Below are positions 1 through 11,527 of a stretch of DNA of 64,000 nucleotides, one piece after another. How positions within the stretch are numbered: position 1 is the stretch's first letter; each line of letters starts with the position of its first letter. This DNA is from Cricetomys ansorgei. Its lineage: Eukaryota; Chordata; Mammalia; Rodentia; Nesomyidae. A program made the position numbers and the translations under genes. The stretch covers positions 22,730,001 to 22,794,000 of the forward strand of contig JAMJFZ010001796.1 in assembly GCA_026225945.1 (NCBI GenBank), in the 5' to 3' direction. The notes beneath the pieces are model-generated. The model had not been told where the DNA came from. It did no database searches and was given only the letters and a program-made list of their open reading frames with translations.

Positions 1-1365
1 CTACCCAAAGCACATCAGGCCTGGCTCATTCCACATCTACCTTGGAGCTGAGAGGACTTTGTTGTGGCTGAAACTTAGTCTGCTCATCAGCTGAGCTGTT
101 CAGACTCCCGGCCACCATGCAGCATGGATCTATCCAGGGTCAGAGACTGGTAGAACTTTGTATGCCCACTCTTCATCTCTGTGCTGGCTCCTCCAGGAAA
201 GAAACCAAACCTGAACTGAACTGGGCCTCTCATCCCAGGACAGTTGGTCAGTCTTGATGTCTCTAAAAAAGGTGAAGGGTTGTAAACTTAACATGTGCAG
301 AGAGCAGCTAGCCCTGTTCTCTGAGACTGCATATACATGTAGAAAATACAGACCTGGCAGCCATGTTAGTAGGGAGTCAGGAAGTGAATTGCTGGTGTCT
401 TAACTGTGTCTTCTGGAGAATGGGAACAATAGCACAAGGCTAGGATCAGGGCCCACTCACTGATTTCCTAGTTCAAGACACCTGGATGTATACTGAGCCT
501 GCATCCTATCCCAGCAGCTAAGTTCTCATTTCTCTAGAGATTAGTTCTGGGAACTCTAGATATTAGTCACCCTCAGTGGAGTACACTTTCTGGTCCTGAA
601 CCTAGCACACAAGGCCTGCCGGCAGACCTTTCCAAATGGTTCAGGGTCTCTGAGATCCTGTTGCTGACATCTGCACTGCCTAGGAAAGAACTCTGGGAGA
701 TAGGTGAGCAGTGAGCGCCCTCTGGTGGGTAAGATTTGTTAGGTCTAGGAAAGAGCCCACCAATGGCCTGGGTCCAGGGAAGGTGCCTTCCCCTCCATTA
801 TACATGCTCTCTCTTGCTGGAACTTTAGTCAATATGGAGTTAGTGTCATATACCCTCAGGGCAGCTAATATCTCATCCCAAGGACCTGGTCCTTTTTCTG
901 GAAGGGAGACTGCTCCCCAGAGACAGAAATGACTGAGGCCCCCAAGTGGCTCCTCTGGTGCTGCGGCCTCCCCTGTGTTACAGGACCTGAGCTGCCCTCA
1001 GTGACCAGCATTGCAGTCATATGCTTTGTTGTTAGCTTACTGCAGATGGTCTGTGTGCACAGTGCCCTCCTGGGGCCAACCCATCTCTGGGTGGTCAATG
1101 CCTGTGTCCTAGAAATGGGCCAGCCCTGCCTCTCAGGCTTCTGACCTCTCTTTGGTACCCTCCTGGTGGAAATTGTGTGGAGACAGAAGCCCCGTGCCCA
1201 ACTTTATTTGGGGCTTCTCTCAGTCTAGTCTGGTTTCACAGGCCTAGCCTCCTCTGACAAACATACTCAGCAGCCAGCCCTGATACAACTGTACTCCAGC
1301 TTAGCACCATGGCCAGCTTGTTTTCATCACAAGAATAGGGCCAGCCAATGAAAGGTGCAAGGCTG
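1..1365. other. Low-repeat flank, no gene recognised
   Basis: Sequence of moderate GC with no SINE, LTR or microsatellite that I can name. Short open frames around 711-1144 show no protein similarity I recognise. By the known gene order in mammals the next gene leftward should be Ptma, but none of its acidic coding sequence is present. Confidence 0.4.
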
Positions 1366-1734
1366 TCACCTGAGAGACTTTCTGGATGCCTTAGCCTTGC
1401 CTGAGCTTGTAGGAGTTATGGATGCTTGGCTTGGGAAATAGCTGAGGTTTAAGGCTACCTGGCTCACTGTGCTCATACTGGGTGAATGGTATGTAAGTAC
1501 ATTACTTAGAAAATGCTGCCTGCTGGTGACTGGTGTGGATTCCATGAAGTCCTTAACCAGCTGAGGGATCCCACTTAGAGCATGCATGTCCAGAGGCTCT
1601 CCATCAAAGCTGCTCCCATAGTAACAAGGAGTGCCAGCTGGCCACTTGAGACACTTGTATTCGCTATCCTCCATCATTTTGGTGATAACTGCCTGAAATA
1701 GTGTGTTTGCTTTTCCTCCTGTGGCACGTTCCCC
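1366..1734 (-). pseudogene. Coding-like fragment of unknown identity
   Basis: On the minus strand an open frame of about 120 codons runs from after a stop at 1737-1735 to a TGA at 1368-1366, in a stretch with no recognisable SINE. The translation reads like a real protein (for example TLFQAVITKMMEDSEYKC, then CLKWPAGTPCYYG and GIPQLVKDFMES), with ordinary codon use and no low complexity. I do not recognise the family. There is a TTTCAG just before GCAGTTATC at 1693, so it could be an exon; it could equally be a decayed retrocopy or chance. Confidence 0.25.
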
Positions 1735-1887
1735 TTATAACTCTCATGCCAGACTGAGGTAGAACATTAGACTTGGTCCTGGTTACATTGAGTGGTTCAA
1801 AATTGGTACATAACCCAAAACACCCCGAGGGAGCCCTGGATTTTTTTAACTTAAAAAAATTTTACATTCTATTTATTTGTAATTAAA

Positions 1888-2570
1888 ATATTTCTTAAAA
1901 TTATTTTTATGTGTATGGGTGTTTTGCTTGCATGTATGTAAATGTACTATGTGTGTGTAGTACCCTTAGAGGCCAGAAGAGGTATCAGTTCCCTAGAATT
2001 GGAGTTACAGATGGTTGTGAGCTGAAGTGTGGGTGCTGGGAATCCAACCCTGCCCTCTGGAAGAGCAGCCAGTGCTCTAAACCACTGAGCCATCTCTCCA
2101 GACCCAACTTATCTTTTCATTCATTTATTCATTTATTTTTTAATGATTTATTTATTTTTATTTCATGTGCATTGGTGTTTTGCCTGCATGTATGTCTGTG
2201 TGAAGGTGTAGGATCTCTGGAACTGGAGTTAACACACAGTTGGGAGTTACCATGTGGGTGCTGGGAATTGAACCTGGGTCCTCTGGAAGGTCAACTAGTG
2301 CTCTTAACTGCTGAGCCATCTCTCCAGCATACCCCACCCAACTTATTTATTTTTAAACAATTATTTTAAAATGTTTTATTTTTACCTGTCTCTGTTTGTG
2401 TGTGTGTAAGAATGTGTGTTGCAGGTGCCAGTGGAGGCCAGTGGCATTAGATTACCCCAGAACCAGAGTTTTAGGCAATTGTGAGTCACCTAACATGGGT
2501 GCATGGGAATCAAACGTGGGTCCTGTAGAAGAGCAGAAAGTATTTGTAATAACAGCCATATCCCCATACC
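1888..2570 (-). repeat. Three minus-strand B2-family SINEs in tandem
   Basis: Copies at about 1888-2105, 2140-2328 and 2370-2570. Each shows the reversed B2 signature of TATGTGTATGnGTGTTTTG at the left and, in the first two, GAGCCATCTCTCCAG at the right. The third is more diverged and ends in TATCCCCATAC. Confidence 0.85.
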
Positions 2571-2589
2571 CTTATTTTACTCTTTCAGT

Positions 2590-3140
2590 TACAGTTACTT
2601 TATTTAATAATGTGTGCATCCATATGTGTGGGCATATACCTGCCATGGTGTGGAAGTCAAAGGACAACTTGCAGAGAATCAGTTCTCTCTTTTCATGATG
2701 TGGGCCCTGGGGATCGAACTTGGGTTGTCAGACTTGGCAGCAGGCACTGTTACCTACTGAGTCGTTTCACCAGTGCATCACCCCTCCTACCGTCTTTGAG
2801 ACCAGGTCTAACTATATAGCCCTTGCTAGCCTGATGCTCATTATGTAGACAAGACTGATCTTGAACTCAGAAATCTGCTCACTAATGCTTTCCCAGTGCT
2901 GGAATCAAAGGTATGTGCCACCACACTCAGTGCATTGTATTGATTAGTTGATTGATTGATTTAGTGAGTGTGTGTGTGAAGGCCCTCACACACATGTGCC
3001 ATGGCACACATGAAGAGGTCAGAGGACAATTTGTGAGAATCAGTTCTTTTCTTCTACCATGTGGATTCTGGGGATTTAATCCAGGGCCTCAGATTTGACC
3101 AAAAGTGCCTTTCTTTACCCACTGGGTGATCTAGACAGCC
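2590..3140 (-). repeat. Minus-strand B3 - B1 - B3 run
   Basis: B3 at about 2590-2780 (reversed GGACAACTTG, GATCGAACTTGGGTTGTCAG, CACTGTTACC). B1 at 2795-2932 (GAGACCAGGTCT to GTGCCACCACACTCAG). B3 at 2935-3140 (ATGTGCCATGGCACAC, TTTACCCACTGGG). Confidence 0.8.
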
Positions 3141-3164
3141 TAGACAGTAAAATATATATATAAA

Positions 3165-3724
3165 TTTTTTAAAAGTTATTTATTTTTTATCTGCATGGAT
3201 GTTTTGTCTGTGTACCACATGCATATAGTGCCCTTGGAAGTTATGCCAGGGTGTCAGGACTCCTGGAACTCGAGTTCTAGATGGTTGGGAATCACGATGT
3301 TTGTGCTGGGAATCAAACCCCAGTCTTCTGAAAGAGCAGCCAGCAGCCTAAACTGCTGAACCACCTCTCCATCCTACCCCCCCTTTTTTGAAACAGTCTT
3401 ACTGCGTGGTCCTGGCTGGCTGAAATGCACAGAAATCCACCTGGATCTGCTTCCTAAGTGTTGGGATTAAAGGCCTGTGCCACTGTGCTCAGCTCCAGCC
3501 CCTATTTTTATTTTGTATATGCATGAATGTCTTGTCTGCATGTATTTATGTATGTACATGTACTAGGTGTGTTCTTGGTTCCAGAGGCCAGAAGAGGGTG
3601 CTGAACTCTTTGAAACTGGAGTTATAGATGGTTGTGAGGCACCGTACGGGTAAGTCTTGGGATCCGAACCCAGGTCCTCTGTAAGAGTAACAATTGCTCT
3701 TAACCATTGAGCCATCTCTCTGAC
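3165..3724 (-). repeat. Minus-strand B2 - B1 - B2 run
   Basis: B2 at 3165-3376, B1 at 3382-3494 (only about 110 bp, lacking part of the middle), B2 at 3500-3724 ending GCCATCTCTCTGAC. This completes a block in which nine neighbouring SINEs share one orientation. Confidence 0.85.
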
Positions 3725-4510
3725 ATTCACAGGCTATATCTTAACAGAATTCTGGCCCCTCTCAAATCACTCTCATCAGATGGGATATGCCCCAACGTCA
3801 CCTGACTGGCCCACCCTGTAATCCTTTGTCTAAAGCTCCTTTTCTTTCTTAAGTCTCTGGCGGTCTGACTTCACAGTTTTATTATTCTTGCTTTGTAGAG
3901 GGTCCTTGTCCCTCAGCTAACTCAGTTGCTTAGAGAGGCTCCTGGATAAGAGGAAAGCGCCCCCCCCCCCCCCATGGTCAGGTAGCCTGAAATCTTTGCC
4001 TGAAAAAGGCACATGTGAGAAACAGGAGGTGAGAGCCATCCTGTTTGTTGAAGTGACAGGAAAAGGTTTTTTTCCTTGTAAAGGACCCACTGGGCCTTTA
4101 ACATACAAGAGTGCTGATTCTACAGGAGGCTTAACATGGAGCTTTCTACATTTATTTCACCTGGATTTTTTCCAGTGGAGCCTATTAACAGCCTGAAGGA
4201 CACTGGTGTCCCGAAAAAGCTGATCTTGCAAAGCACAGACCCTCACCAGGGCTTGGGGAATATGTGCTGACCTAGGCAGAAGGTGGATTCCTTTGGGAAC
4301 TGGTTCTAAGTCTAGCTTAGAACTCTCCTTCCTAGGCTGCTTCTTTCTGTGGTCACAGGCAGTCTGATTTGTGCTCAGCACAGAGAGGAGCCCATGTGCC
4401 CTTGGCCAGGATATAACTGGCATCAGCAAGGTTGGGGAGACAGCTAAGGGTGGAAGCTGGTAGAGTCCTATCTGGGAAGCATTCTGACTCTCAATATTAA
4501 GGTCCAGAAA
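3725..4510. other. Unassigned low-repeat stretch with a 14-base C run
   Basis: No SINE signature and no gene recognised. A run of 14 C lies at 3960-3973. An open frame of 130 codons on the minus strand (4157-4549) runs into the following SINE-like sequence and looks accidental. Confidence 0.4.
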
Positions 4511-4632
4511 ATATACCTGGCAGAGTGGTTCACATCTGTAACCCCACACTCAGGAGTCTGAAGCAGGAGGATCACCTATATGGTGATACCTAGTCTCAAA
4601 AATAAAGCAATAAAAAAAGATACGCGCGTGCA

Positions 4633-4675
<43 letters not shown>
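4511..4675 (+). repeat. Diverged B1-like SINE ending in a (CA)n tail
   Basis: CCTGGCAGAGTGGTTCACA begins a shortened B1-like body, followed by AATAAAGCAATAAAAAAAG and a CA/CG-rich tail. Alternating CA runs from about 4635 to 4675, preceded by GCGCGTGCACGTAC, a purine-pyrimidine alternation able to adopt Z-form. Confidence 0.6.
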
Positions 4676-4679
<4 letters not shown>

Positions 4680-4680
<1 letters not shown>

Positions 4681-4867
4681 TGTTCTTTAATGTATTTTAT
4701 TTAATTTGTATGTAGGCATGCATGCGGGCCACACACATGGAGGTGTGTGTGCCAGGAATGCATGTGCAGGCCAGAGGACAACTTGTGGGAGTTGGTCCTA
4801 TGGATTGAACTCAGGTCATCAGGCTTGGCAGCAAGCACCTTTATCTACTAAGCCATCCTACTGGCCC
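4680..4867 (-). repeat. B3 SINE
   Basis: Reversed B3: AGAGGACAACTTGTGGGAG, GGATTGAACTCAGGTCATC, GCAAGCACCTTTATC, CCATCCTACTGGCCCC. Confidence 0.85.
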
Positions 4868-5136
4868 CACATACATAGTCTTTAATCCAGAAATTGCACT
4901 ACCAGGGAACCATCTTAGGGACAGCAGAACTGCTAGGGCAGGTACTAGATTCAAAGATGTCCATGACAACATTATTCACCAAAGTCACCAATTACAAAAG
5001 GTTAAATGCAGAACTGCTCAGCTGGTAGAATAGTGTCAGGAAGACTGAGAGATTGTTTTGTATGACCACAACCATGGCTCACTGCACAAATAACTCTGGG
5101 AACTGGGTTGATTTGTTGGTTGGCTTTTTATTCTTT

Positions 5137-5757
5137 ATTTTTTTTTTTTCTTTTATGTGTATGAATGTTTTTCCTGGCATTCATGTCTGGGGACCATGTG
5201 CATGCAGTGCCCTCAGAGGCCAGAAGAGGGAGTCAGATCCTCTGGAACTGGAGTTGAAGATTGTAAGCAATCATGTAGGTGTTAGGAATCACCTGTGGAA
5301 GAGCAACCAGCGCTCTTAACCAAAGCCATCTCTTCAATTTTTGTTGCTTTGTTTTTTGAGACAGTCTCTCATGTAGTCCAGGCTGGTCTTGAACTCATCA
5401 TATAGCCAACACTGTTCTTGAACATCTGATCCTCCTGCCTTTATACCTTGAGTGCTGGGATTATAGGTATGTGTTACAATGTCTGGCAAGAAACTGTCAA
5501 TATGAGGCATGTGTCCTTTTTTTTTTTTTTCTAGGACTACACATAAGTTTGGTATTTTTGAAAATTGTTTTTGTGTGTCTTTTGCCTGAATGTGTGTATG
5601 CATATTTGGTGCCTGCAGAGACTGGACAAAGGTATCAGATCCCCTAGAACTTGAGTTAGGAATGGTTGTGAACCCCCATGTAGGTACTAAGAATCGAACC
5701 CTAGTCCTCCACAAGAGCAACGAGTGCTCTTAACCTCTGAGCCATCTCTCTAGTTCC
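5137..5757 (-). repeat. Minus-strand B2 - B1 - B2 run
   Basis: B2 at 5137-5335 preceded by a T-rich tail. B1 at 5338-5488 (TTGAGACAGTCTCTCATG to GTTACAATGTCTGGC). B2 at 5560-5757 (TTTTGCCTGAATGTG to GAGCCATCTCTCTAG), with a 13-T tail relic at 5518. Confidence 0.85.
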
Positions 5758-5811
5758 ACTACAAATAGTTTTGAACAGTGTAGTGGGAAAGCTCATTTTA
5801 AAATGTCAAGA

Positions 5812-6258
5812 GAAACTTGGTGTAGTGACATGTGCCTATAATCCCAGCACTTGGAAGGCAGAGACAGGTGGATCTCTTGGATATAGTGAGTTCCAGGACA
5901 GCCAGGGCTACATACAGAGACTGTCTCAAAAAAAAAAAAAGGTCAAGAGAAAAGTTATACAGAATTGTGTATATAATATAATCTGGCAAAATAAAAGCCA
6001 GAGGGCTAGGGCCATACCTCTGTAGTACAGCACTTGTATAGATATACAAGGCCCTGAGCCCTGCACCACAGAATTAAAAACAAAACAGGGCCTGGATAGA
6101 CAGCTCAGCAGTTAAGAGCACTTGAGACTCTTACAGAGGACCAGGGTTCAGTTCCCAGCACCCACATGTGGCCTCCATGGGCACCAGACAATCTGTGGTA
6201 CACACATATCCATTAGGCAAAACATTCATACACATAAAAGAAGTAAATATCTTTAAAT
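5812..6258 (+). repeat. Plus-strand B1, ID-like and B2 copies
   Basis: B1 at 5812-5941 with a 13-A tail. ID-like piece at 5999-6085 (ACTTGTATAGATATACAAGGCCCTGAG). B2 at 6087-6258 (GGGCCTGGATAGACAGCTCAG to CATACACATAAAAG). Confidence 0.75.
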
Positions 6259-6277
6259 TTTATTTATTTATTATTTA

Positions 6278-6425
6278 TTTAGTTTTCTGATACAAGGTTT
6301 CTTTATGTAGCCTTGACTGTCCTAGATTCACTCTGTAGACCAGGCTGGCCTTAAATCCACAGAGATCCACCTGCCTCGGCCTCTCAAGTGTTGCGATTAA
6401 AGGTGTTGACCACCACCACTCAGTT
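6278..6425 (-). repeat. B1 SINE
   Basis: Reversed B1: GATACAAGGTTTCTTTATGT, then CTGTAGACCAGGCTGGCC and GCGATTAAAGG, ending in CACCACCACTCAG. Confidence 0.9.
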
Positions 6426-6471
6426 AATGTTCATTCTTTTCTGAAAAAAAAAAAAGGGGTGGGGTGGGGGT

Positions 6472-6705
6472 TGGGCTGGCTAGAGAGGGCTCAGAGGTTA
6501 AAAGTACTTGCTGCTCTTGCAGAAGAATGGAGTTTGGTGTCCAGTCCCCAGGCCAGGCAGCTTATAACTTCATCTTTAGTGAATATAACATCCTCTCTTG
6601 GCCTCTGCAGGCACACACAAGTGCACGTGCCTGCCCTTCCCCCAATATGCACACACCCATTTGAACACACATGCATATACACACAGTAATTGTAAACATT
6701 AAATT
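6472..6705 (+). repeat. B2 SINE followed by (CT)n
   Basis: GGGCTGGCTAGAGAGGGCTCAG start and TGGCCTCTGCAGGCACAC middle, then CA-rich 3' part. A (CT) run follows at 6756-6779. Confidence 0.75.
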
Positions 6706-6808
6706 TTATTTTTTTTCATTTATTTATGTTTATGTGTGTTTCTATCTAATATTTCCCTCTCTCTCTCTCTCTCTCTCTGTTTTAAGCTATATAAACTGAG
6801 AAAATATT

Positions 6809-7050
6809 TCTTTTTGAGACAGGATCTCACTCTGTAGCCCTGGCTGGCCTGGAACTTGCCTTGTAGACATGAATACCCTCAGGATCAGAGAGGTCACTTA
6901 GTGCTTGGATTGAAGGCATGTGCCACCATGCCCACCAGAAAAGAACATTTTTAACTATTTGAGACAGAGTCTTACTATGTAGTCTAGGCTGGCCTCGAAC
7001 TCAAGATTTTCCTGCCTCAGCCTCCAAATTACACAGGCACATCCAGCTCT
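6809..7050 (-). repeat. Two minus-strand B1 copies
   Basis: First at 6809-6938 (GAGACAGGATCTCACTCTGT to GTGCCACCATGCCCACC). Second, truncated, at 6957-7050 (GAGACAGAGTCTTACTATGT to CACATCCAGCTC). Confidence 0.85.
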
Positions 7051-7959
7051 GTGTTTAGAAAGCTTTCAAACAGCCACTAGGTCACTAACAAGTACTAAAA
7101 GTAAAACTTGACAAAGTAAGCAGAGAGTATTGCCTCCAGGCTAAGGCCATAGGAAGGTCCTCTAGCAGGGAGAAGTGATCAGCTTTGGTGTCCAAGCTAT
7201 CCTTTCTGGCTATGACCTGCAGTGTGGGTGGGATGGGTGGGAGCAGCCAGTGCCTGGTCCCCAATTGGCTATGGGGGAACCAACCTAGGAGCTGTAGGAA
7301 TGGGAAAGGGTGATGTTTTTAGAGGAAAGTCAATAGGCTTGAGTCTACTGGAGAGGAAGATGGAGAATGGAGACAGCTGCTCTTATAGCCCTAGCCTGTC
7401 CACACACGGTGTCCATCTACCCTCCCTTCTGAGTCTCTGGGAAGGCAAAGCCATCAGGGTCCACTCTGTCCAACTCCCTCCTTCTTCCTTCCCATCCTAC
7501 CTCGGCCTGGCAGTGGCTGCTGTCCACCTCCATAGCCAAGCTCTCTCTGGTTCAGAGGCAAGCAGGGTATATACACTCTTGCTGCTGCTGCTGACAGTTT
7601 CATAGACTTTGCAAAAGAAATGGAGGAAAACCTAGCTTTCCAGTCTGTTGGTTGCTAGGGAGCCATCAACCCTATGGGTCTGATCTGCTGCCACCACACT
7701 GTTCTGGTTCCTTAGTGCGTGACTCAGAACTTGAAGTTACTTCTTTGCTTCCTGCCCCTTCCCACTGGTGAGGGGCTCGTTTTCTCCTTCCAGCAAGGTA
7801 TCTCCACCATTCAGTGTCTGCTCAGGAAATGCTCAGGACGAGCTCAGGAAATATGAGTCAAGGTTTAGGCTTAATGAATTGGCATGCAGTATGTTTTTGA
7901 TACACAATAGCTTAAAAATAAAAAGCAACTGGGTCAAGGGAGCAGAAAGAAAATAAAGA

Positions 7960-7961
<2 letters not shown>
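7051..7961. other. Low-repeat stretch, no gene recognised
   Basis: About 900 bp without SINEs. A 127-codon frame at 7222-7605 (plus) has no features of a known protein and no splice context that I would trust. Confidence 0.4.

Positions 7962-7999
<38 letters not shown>
7962..7999. repeat. (GT)19 microsatellite
   Basis: Perfect GT dinucleotide array between unrelated single-copy sequences. Confidence 0.97.
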
Positions 8000-8000
<1 letters not shown>

Positions 8001-8179
8001 CTTGAAATACAAGAGAAGAATCTCCAGGGAAGGTAAGGGTCAGTTGCAGCCTAGAAGCAAGAAGCCTGAGAGGAGCCACCAGAGGGAGACAGAGGGGAGG
8101 CAGTGGCTTTGGAGTGAGGAGACCCAGGGAGCCTGAAATATAGGACAGGAGTGGAAGGCAATGCAAAGCTGAACCCAAG

Positions 8180-8378
8180 CCTTCCCTTCCTTCTTTCTCC
8201 CTCCCCTCCCTCCCTCTCTCCCTTTTTTTTTTTTTTTTTTTCTCTTCTCCCAAGACAGGGTTTCTCTGTTGTAACTCTGGCTGTCCTGAAACTCTGAAGA
8301 CCAGGGTGGCCTCGAACTCAGAGATCCACCTGCCTCTCGAGTGCTGGGATTAAAGGCATTTACCACCACCACTCTGCT
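8180..8378 (-). repeat. B1 SINE with long pyrimidine tail
   Basis: Reversed B1 body at about 8252-8378 (AAGACAGGGTTTCTCTGTTG to TACCACCACCACTC). It is preceded by 72 uninterrupted pyrimidines (8180-8251), the reversed A-tail grown into a TTTTCC-type array. Confidence 0.85.
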
Positions 8379-8392
8379 CCTCCTTTTCTTAA

Positions 8393-8990
8393 AAAAATTT
8401 TTTTTTATGCATACGAGTATCTTGCCTGCATGTATGTATGAGCTCCACTTGCAGGCCTAGTACTTGTGGAGGCCAGAAGTGGGGGTCTTATCCCCTGGAA
8501 GTGGAGCTACAGATAGTTGTGAGCTGCCACATAAGTGATAGAACTGAATCTTAACTTCTGAGCCATCTCTCCATCCCCATCTTTTATTTTTAGATTGGTT
8601 TATTCTAGTATGTATGAATGTTTGCCTGCATATATGCATGTGTACCATGTCCATGCCTGGTGCCTGTGGAGGTCAGAAGAGGGTGCAGGATCTCCTGAAC
8701 TGGAGTTACAGACAGGAGTTGCCATGTGGGTGCTGGGAACTGGACTGAGGTCCTTTGCAAGAGCAGTAAGTGCTCCTGACTGCCAAGCTATCTCTGTGGT
8801 TCCCTTATTTTTTTTTTAAAACTTTGTGTATTTGAGTGTGGGTACCCCTAGAGCCCAGAGGCATCAGATACCCTGAGCTGGAGTTATAGGCAGTTGTGAA
8901 GGAGCCAATGCTGGTGCTGGGAGCAGAACTTGGCTCCTCTGTGAGAGCATTACTCTATTTTAACTGCTTAAGCCATCTTTCCAACTCCCT
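8393..8990 (-). repeat. Three minus-strand B2 copies
   Basis: 8393-8577, 8583-8803 and 8806-8990. The first two are near complete (TTGCCTGCATGTATGTATG or TGCATATATGCATG to CATCTCTCC or CTATCTCTG). The third lacks the usual middle and ends GCCATCTTTCCAACTCCC. Confidence 0.85.
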
Positions 8991-9339
8991 TATTTTCAAA
9001 AGTATATTTAGGGCTGGGGTGGTCACTCTTGCTTAGCATCTCTAGCTCCTTAAAAACAAAACTAATCAACCATTCAATTTGGTGGGCTGAGTGAGGAGCA
9101 CAGAGACAGCTTTTTTGATTTTGTCTGTCTTCAGGGACATCTCTTCCTATGAATCCCCATCTTATGAAAACCATGTCGCATCTTCCTCCTGCTGATGGGG
9201 TTTAGTCAAGATAGGCCTGTGTGGAGCACAGCCTCTTACGGATACAGATAACAGTCTCCTGGTGTGGTCTGGATGTGGCATTCCCCATGCAGGCTCAGCT
9301 CAGTGCCTAGTACATCCCCTACTGCAGAAGAACATGTTG

Positions 9340-9625
9340 GACCCTCAAGATGGCTCACTGGGTAAAGGTGCTTGCTGCCAAGCCTAACTACCTAAGTTCA
9401 ATCCCTGGAACCCACACGGTGGAAGGAGAGATCCAACTCTCTCAAGTCATCTTCTGACCTCCACACTGGTGCACACACAAATATCTATAAATTAAAAGGA
9501 ACAGTGTTCAGCAGGTGTGGTAGCCACACCTATAATCCCAGTCTGAGGGAGGCAGTCAGGGGGATAAGGCCAGCCTGGTCTACACAGTGAGACTCTAAGA
9601 CACTGCAGCACAAACAAAACACAAC
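9340..9625 (+). repeat. B3 followed by B1
   Basis: B3 at 9340-9502 (AAGATGGCTCACTGGGTAAA, CTTGCTGCCAAGCCTAAC). B1 at 9507-9625 (GCAGGTGTGGTAGCCACACC, CCAGCCTGGTCTACACAG). Confidence 0.8.
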
Positions 9626-9964
9626 CCCTGCCCCCCAATTTTTAAAAGGGCTCAAAATATTGGCGAGTGACAAAATGGGGAGAAAGTTAAAGAGGGCTTG
9701 CCAAATTTTCTCTAGAGATCTTTCTCTCACCCACATCTGCCCAAGGCTGTGTGGCTTAGGTTTTCCTCCTCTCCTCAGTGACTGGAGCGGATTCTTCCTC
9801 AGTTCGCACTGAGTGGAAATGGGTCTGCCTCTGCCCAATAGCACACTGCAGAGACCTGGGCCAGCCTGGGCTGTCCTTGTGTACTGCTACTTGTCTGTAG
9901 CAGTTTCAATGGCTGTACTGTGTGTCCCACAGCAGCCTACAGACTCCACTAGTCACCAGTGCTT

Positions 9965-10031
9965 TCTTTTTCTTGCAGTGTTGGGCACTGAACCCTTGAA
10001 CTCTATCTACCACTGAGCACAGCCCCAGCCT
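9965..10031 (-). repeat. ID-type SINE
   Basis: Reversed tRNA-Ala-derived ID: AGTGTTGGGCACTGAACCC, CTCTATCTACCACTGAGC, ACAGCCCCAGCC. Confidence 0.7.
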
Positions 10032-10263
10032 GAGGTGCTTCTGCATGCAGGTTGCCACACCCATACTTCTAGGATCTGAATCTCTGGGGATCTGAGCAAG
10101 TACCTACCAATTTTTGAAAACCAGTGGCCACACCCTGTGCCAGGCTTTGCCTACATGCTTTTTCCAATACAGTTCAAAGGTTTCAGAGTATCCAGTAAAA
10201 ACTCAGGCCTTCAGACAACTGGGTATCGATTCCAACCCCAGCCTGCACTCACCTTACAGAAGC

Positions 10264-10446
10264 TGACCTGGGGGTTCAGCAGATGGCTCTGTGGGTTGAA
10301 TGCTCTTAGAGGATCTGAGTTCCATTCCCAGCACCGACATCAGGCCTGTAACTCTAGCTCCAGGGGGATTTGAACCTCTGACTTTTGTGGGCACCTGCAC
10401 TCATGTGCACATACCCACACATATACACATAATTAAATCTTTTAAA
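10264..10446 (+). repeat. B2 SINE
   Basis: CTGGGGGTTCAGCAGATGGC start, TTCCATTCCCAGCACC middle, CATATACACATAATTAAATC tail. Confidence 0.85.
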
Positions 10447-10773
10447 AACTGACTCTGATGACAGACTTAGGGGTATAGTCCCTGCAGTTCCCATTTGCCC
10501 GTGTTCATCGGTGGTCCATGCTAATGCCCTCTACTGCACCTCCTCAGTACCCTGCTGTCTTCTGTTGGTTCAAACCTCATGGCATGCCTCAGTGTTCTCA
10601 TTGCTTGTTTCAGGATAATTGTTTCTTGAGCATATGAATTCTACCCCAGACTGACAGGAGGCTTCAAAGAATGACTGGGATGTAATTCTTTTTCTGTTTT
10701 TTTCCCCTCTTTCAGAGAAGTCAGCAAATAATTCAGTCTGAATGTTTTGCCTAGATGAAAGAAAAGGAGAGAC

Positions 10774-10905
10774 ATTTTTTTTTCAGTCAGGGTTTCATGT
10801 AGCCCAGGTTGGCCTCAACTTTGCTATGGAGCTGAGGATGACCTTGAACTCCTGATCTTCCTGCCTTCACCTCCCCTGAGCTAGGTGAGCCATTATGTCT
10901 GCCTT
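10774..10905 (-). repeat. Old B1-like SINE
   Basis: CAGGGTTTCATGTAGCCCAG, GATGACCTTGAACTCCTGAT and GTGAGCCATTATGTCTGCC match the B4/proto-B1 type rather than a young B1. Confidence 0.75.
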
Positions 10906-11124
10906 GGGGAAGCATTTTCTAATTATTACTTTCTCCTCTGCCATGTGCCCAGTGCTGGTAAGTGTCCCCTGAGGGAATTCTTGGGAGCACACATGGTTAG
11001 GGAAAACATAAGGTAGCCTACTCTGAGAATAGAGGTGGGATTTTAAGAAGACAAAAGGAAACCTCTATTCCATCCATCTTTTTTCCAACTGTGTATGTGT
11101 TGGGGTGGGGAGCAGGTGTCATGT

Positions 11125-11527
11125 AGTCTTGGACAATCTTAACGTAGTCTGTAGCTGGAGCTGGCCTTGAACTCCTGATCTTCCCATCTCCTCTGGAGTG
11201 CCGGACTACAGGTATGTGTCACCATGTCCAGCTACATCCCTAGCCCCTCATCTTGTTTTTTGTAATTTAGTTTTGAATATTAAAATTAGTTTTGTAGAGT
11301 AGGGATATAGCTCAGTTGGTATAGTGCTTATCTAGCATACACAAAGGCCTGGATTTAAACCCCAGTGCCCCATAAACTGTGTTTACACAGTATGTTACAC
11401 ACACCTGTATTTCCAGAACTGAGAAGATAAAATATGACTAGAAGTTCAAGGTCATTCTTGAAGCTATAGCCAGCTTGAGGCCAGCCTGGGCTACATGAGA
11501 CCATGCCTAAAAAAAGAACAAAAACAA
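11125..11527. repeat. Minus B1-like copy next to a plus-strand B4 (ID + B1)
   Basis: Reversed B1-like copy at 11125-11240. A B4-type composite follows on the plus strand: an ID half at 11294-11375 (GGGATATAGCTCAGTTGGTA) runs directly into a B1-like half at 11376-11527 (CCAGCCTGGGCTACATGAGA). Confidence 0.75.

Noticed and set aside
1911..2369. 152-codon frame and many similar frames reading FCLHVCL or CWELNLGP
   Set aside because: These are translations of B2 SINEs; the same peptide pattern recurs at every reversed B2.
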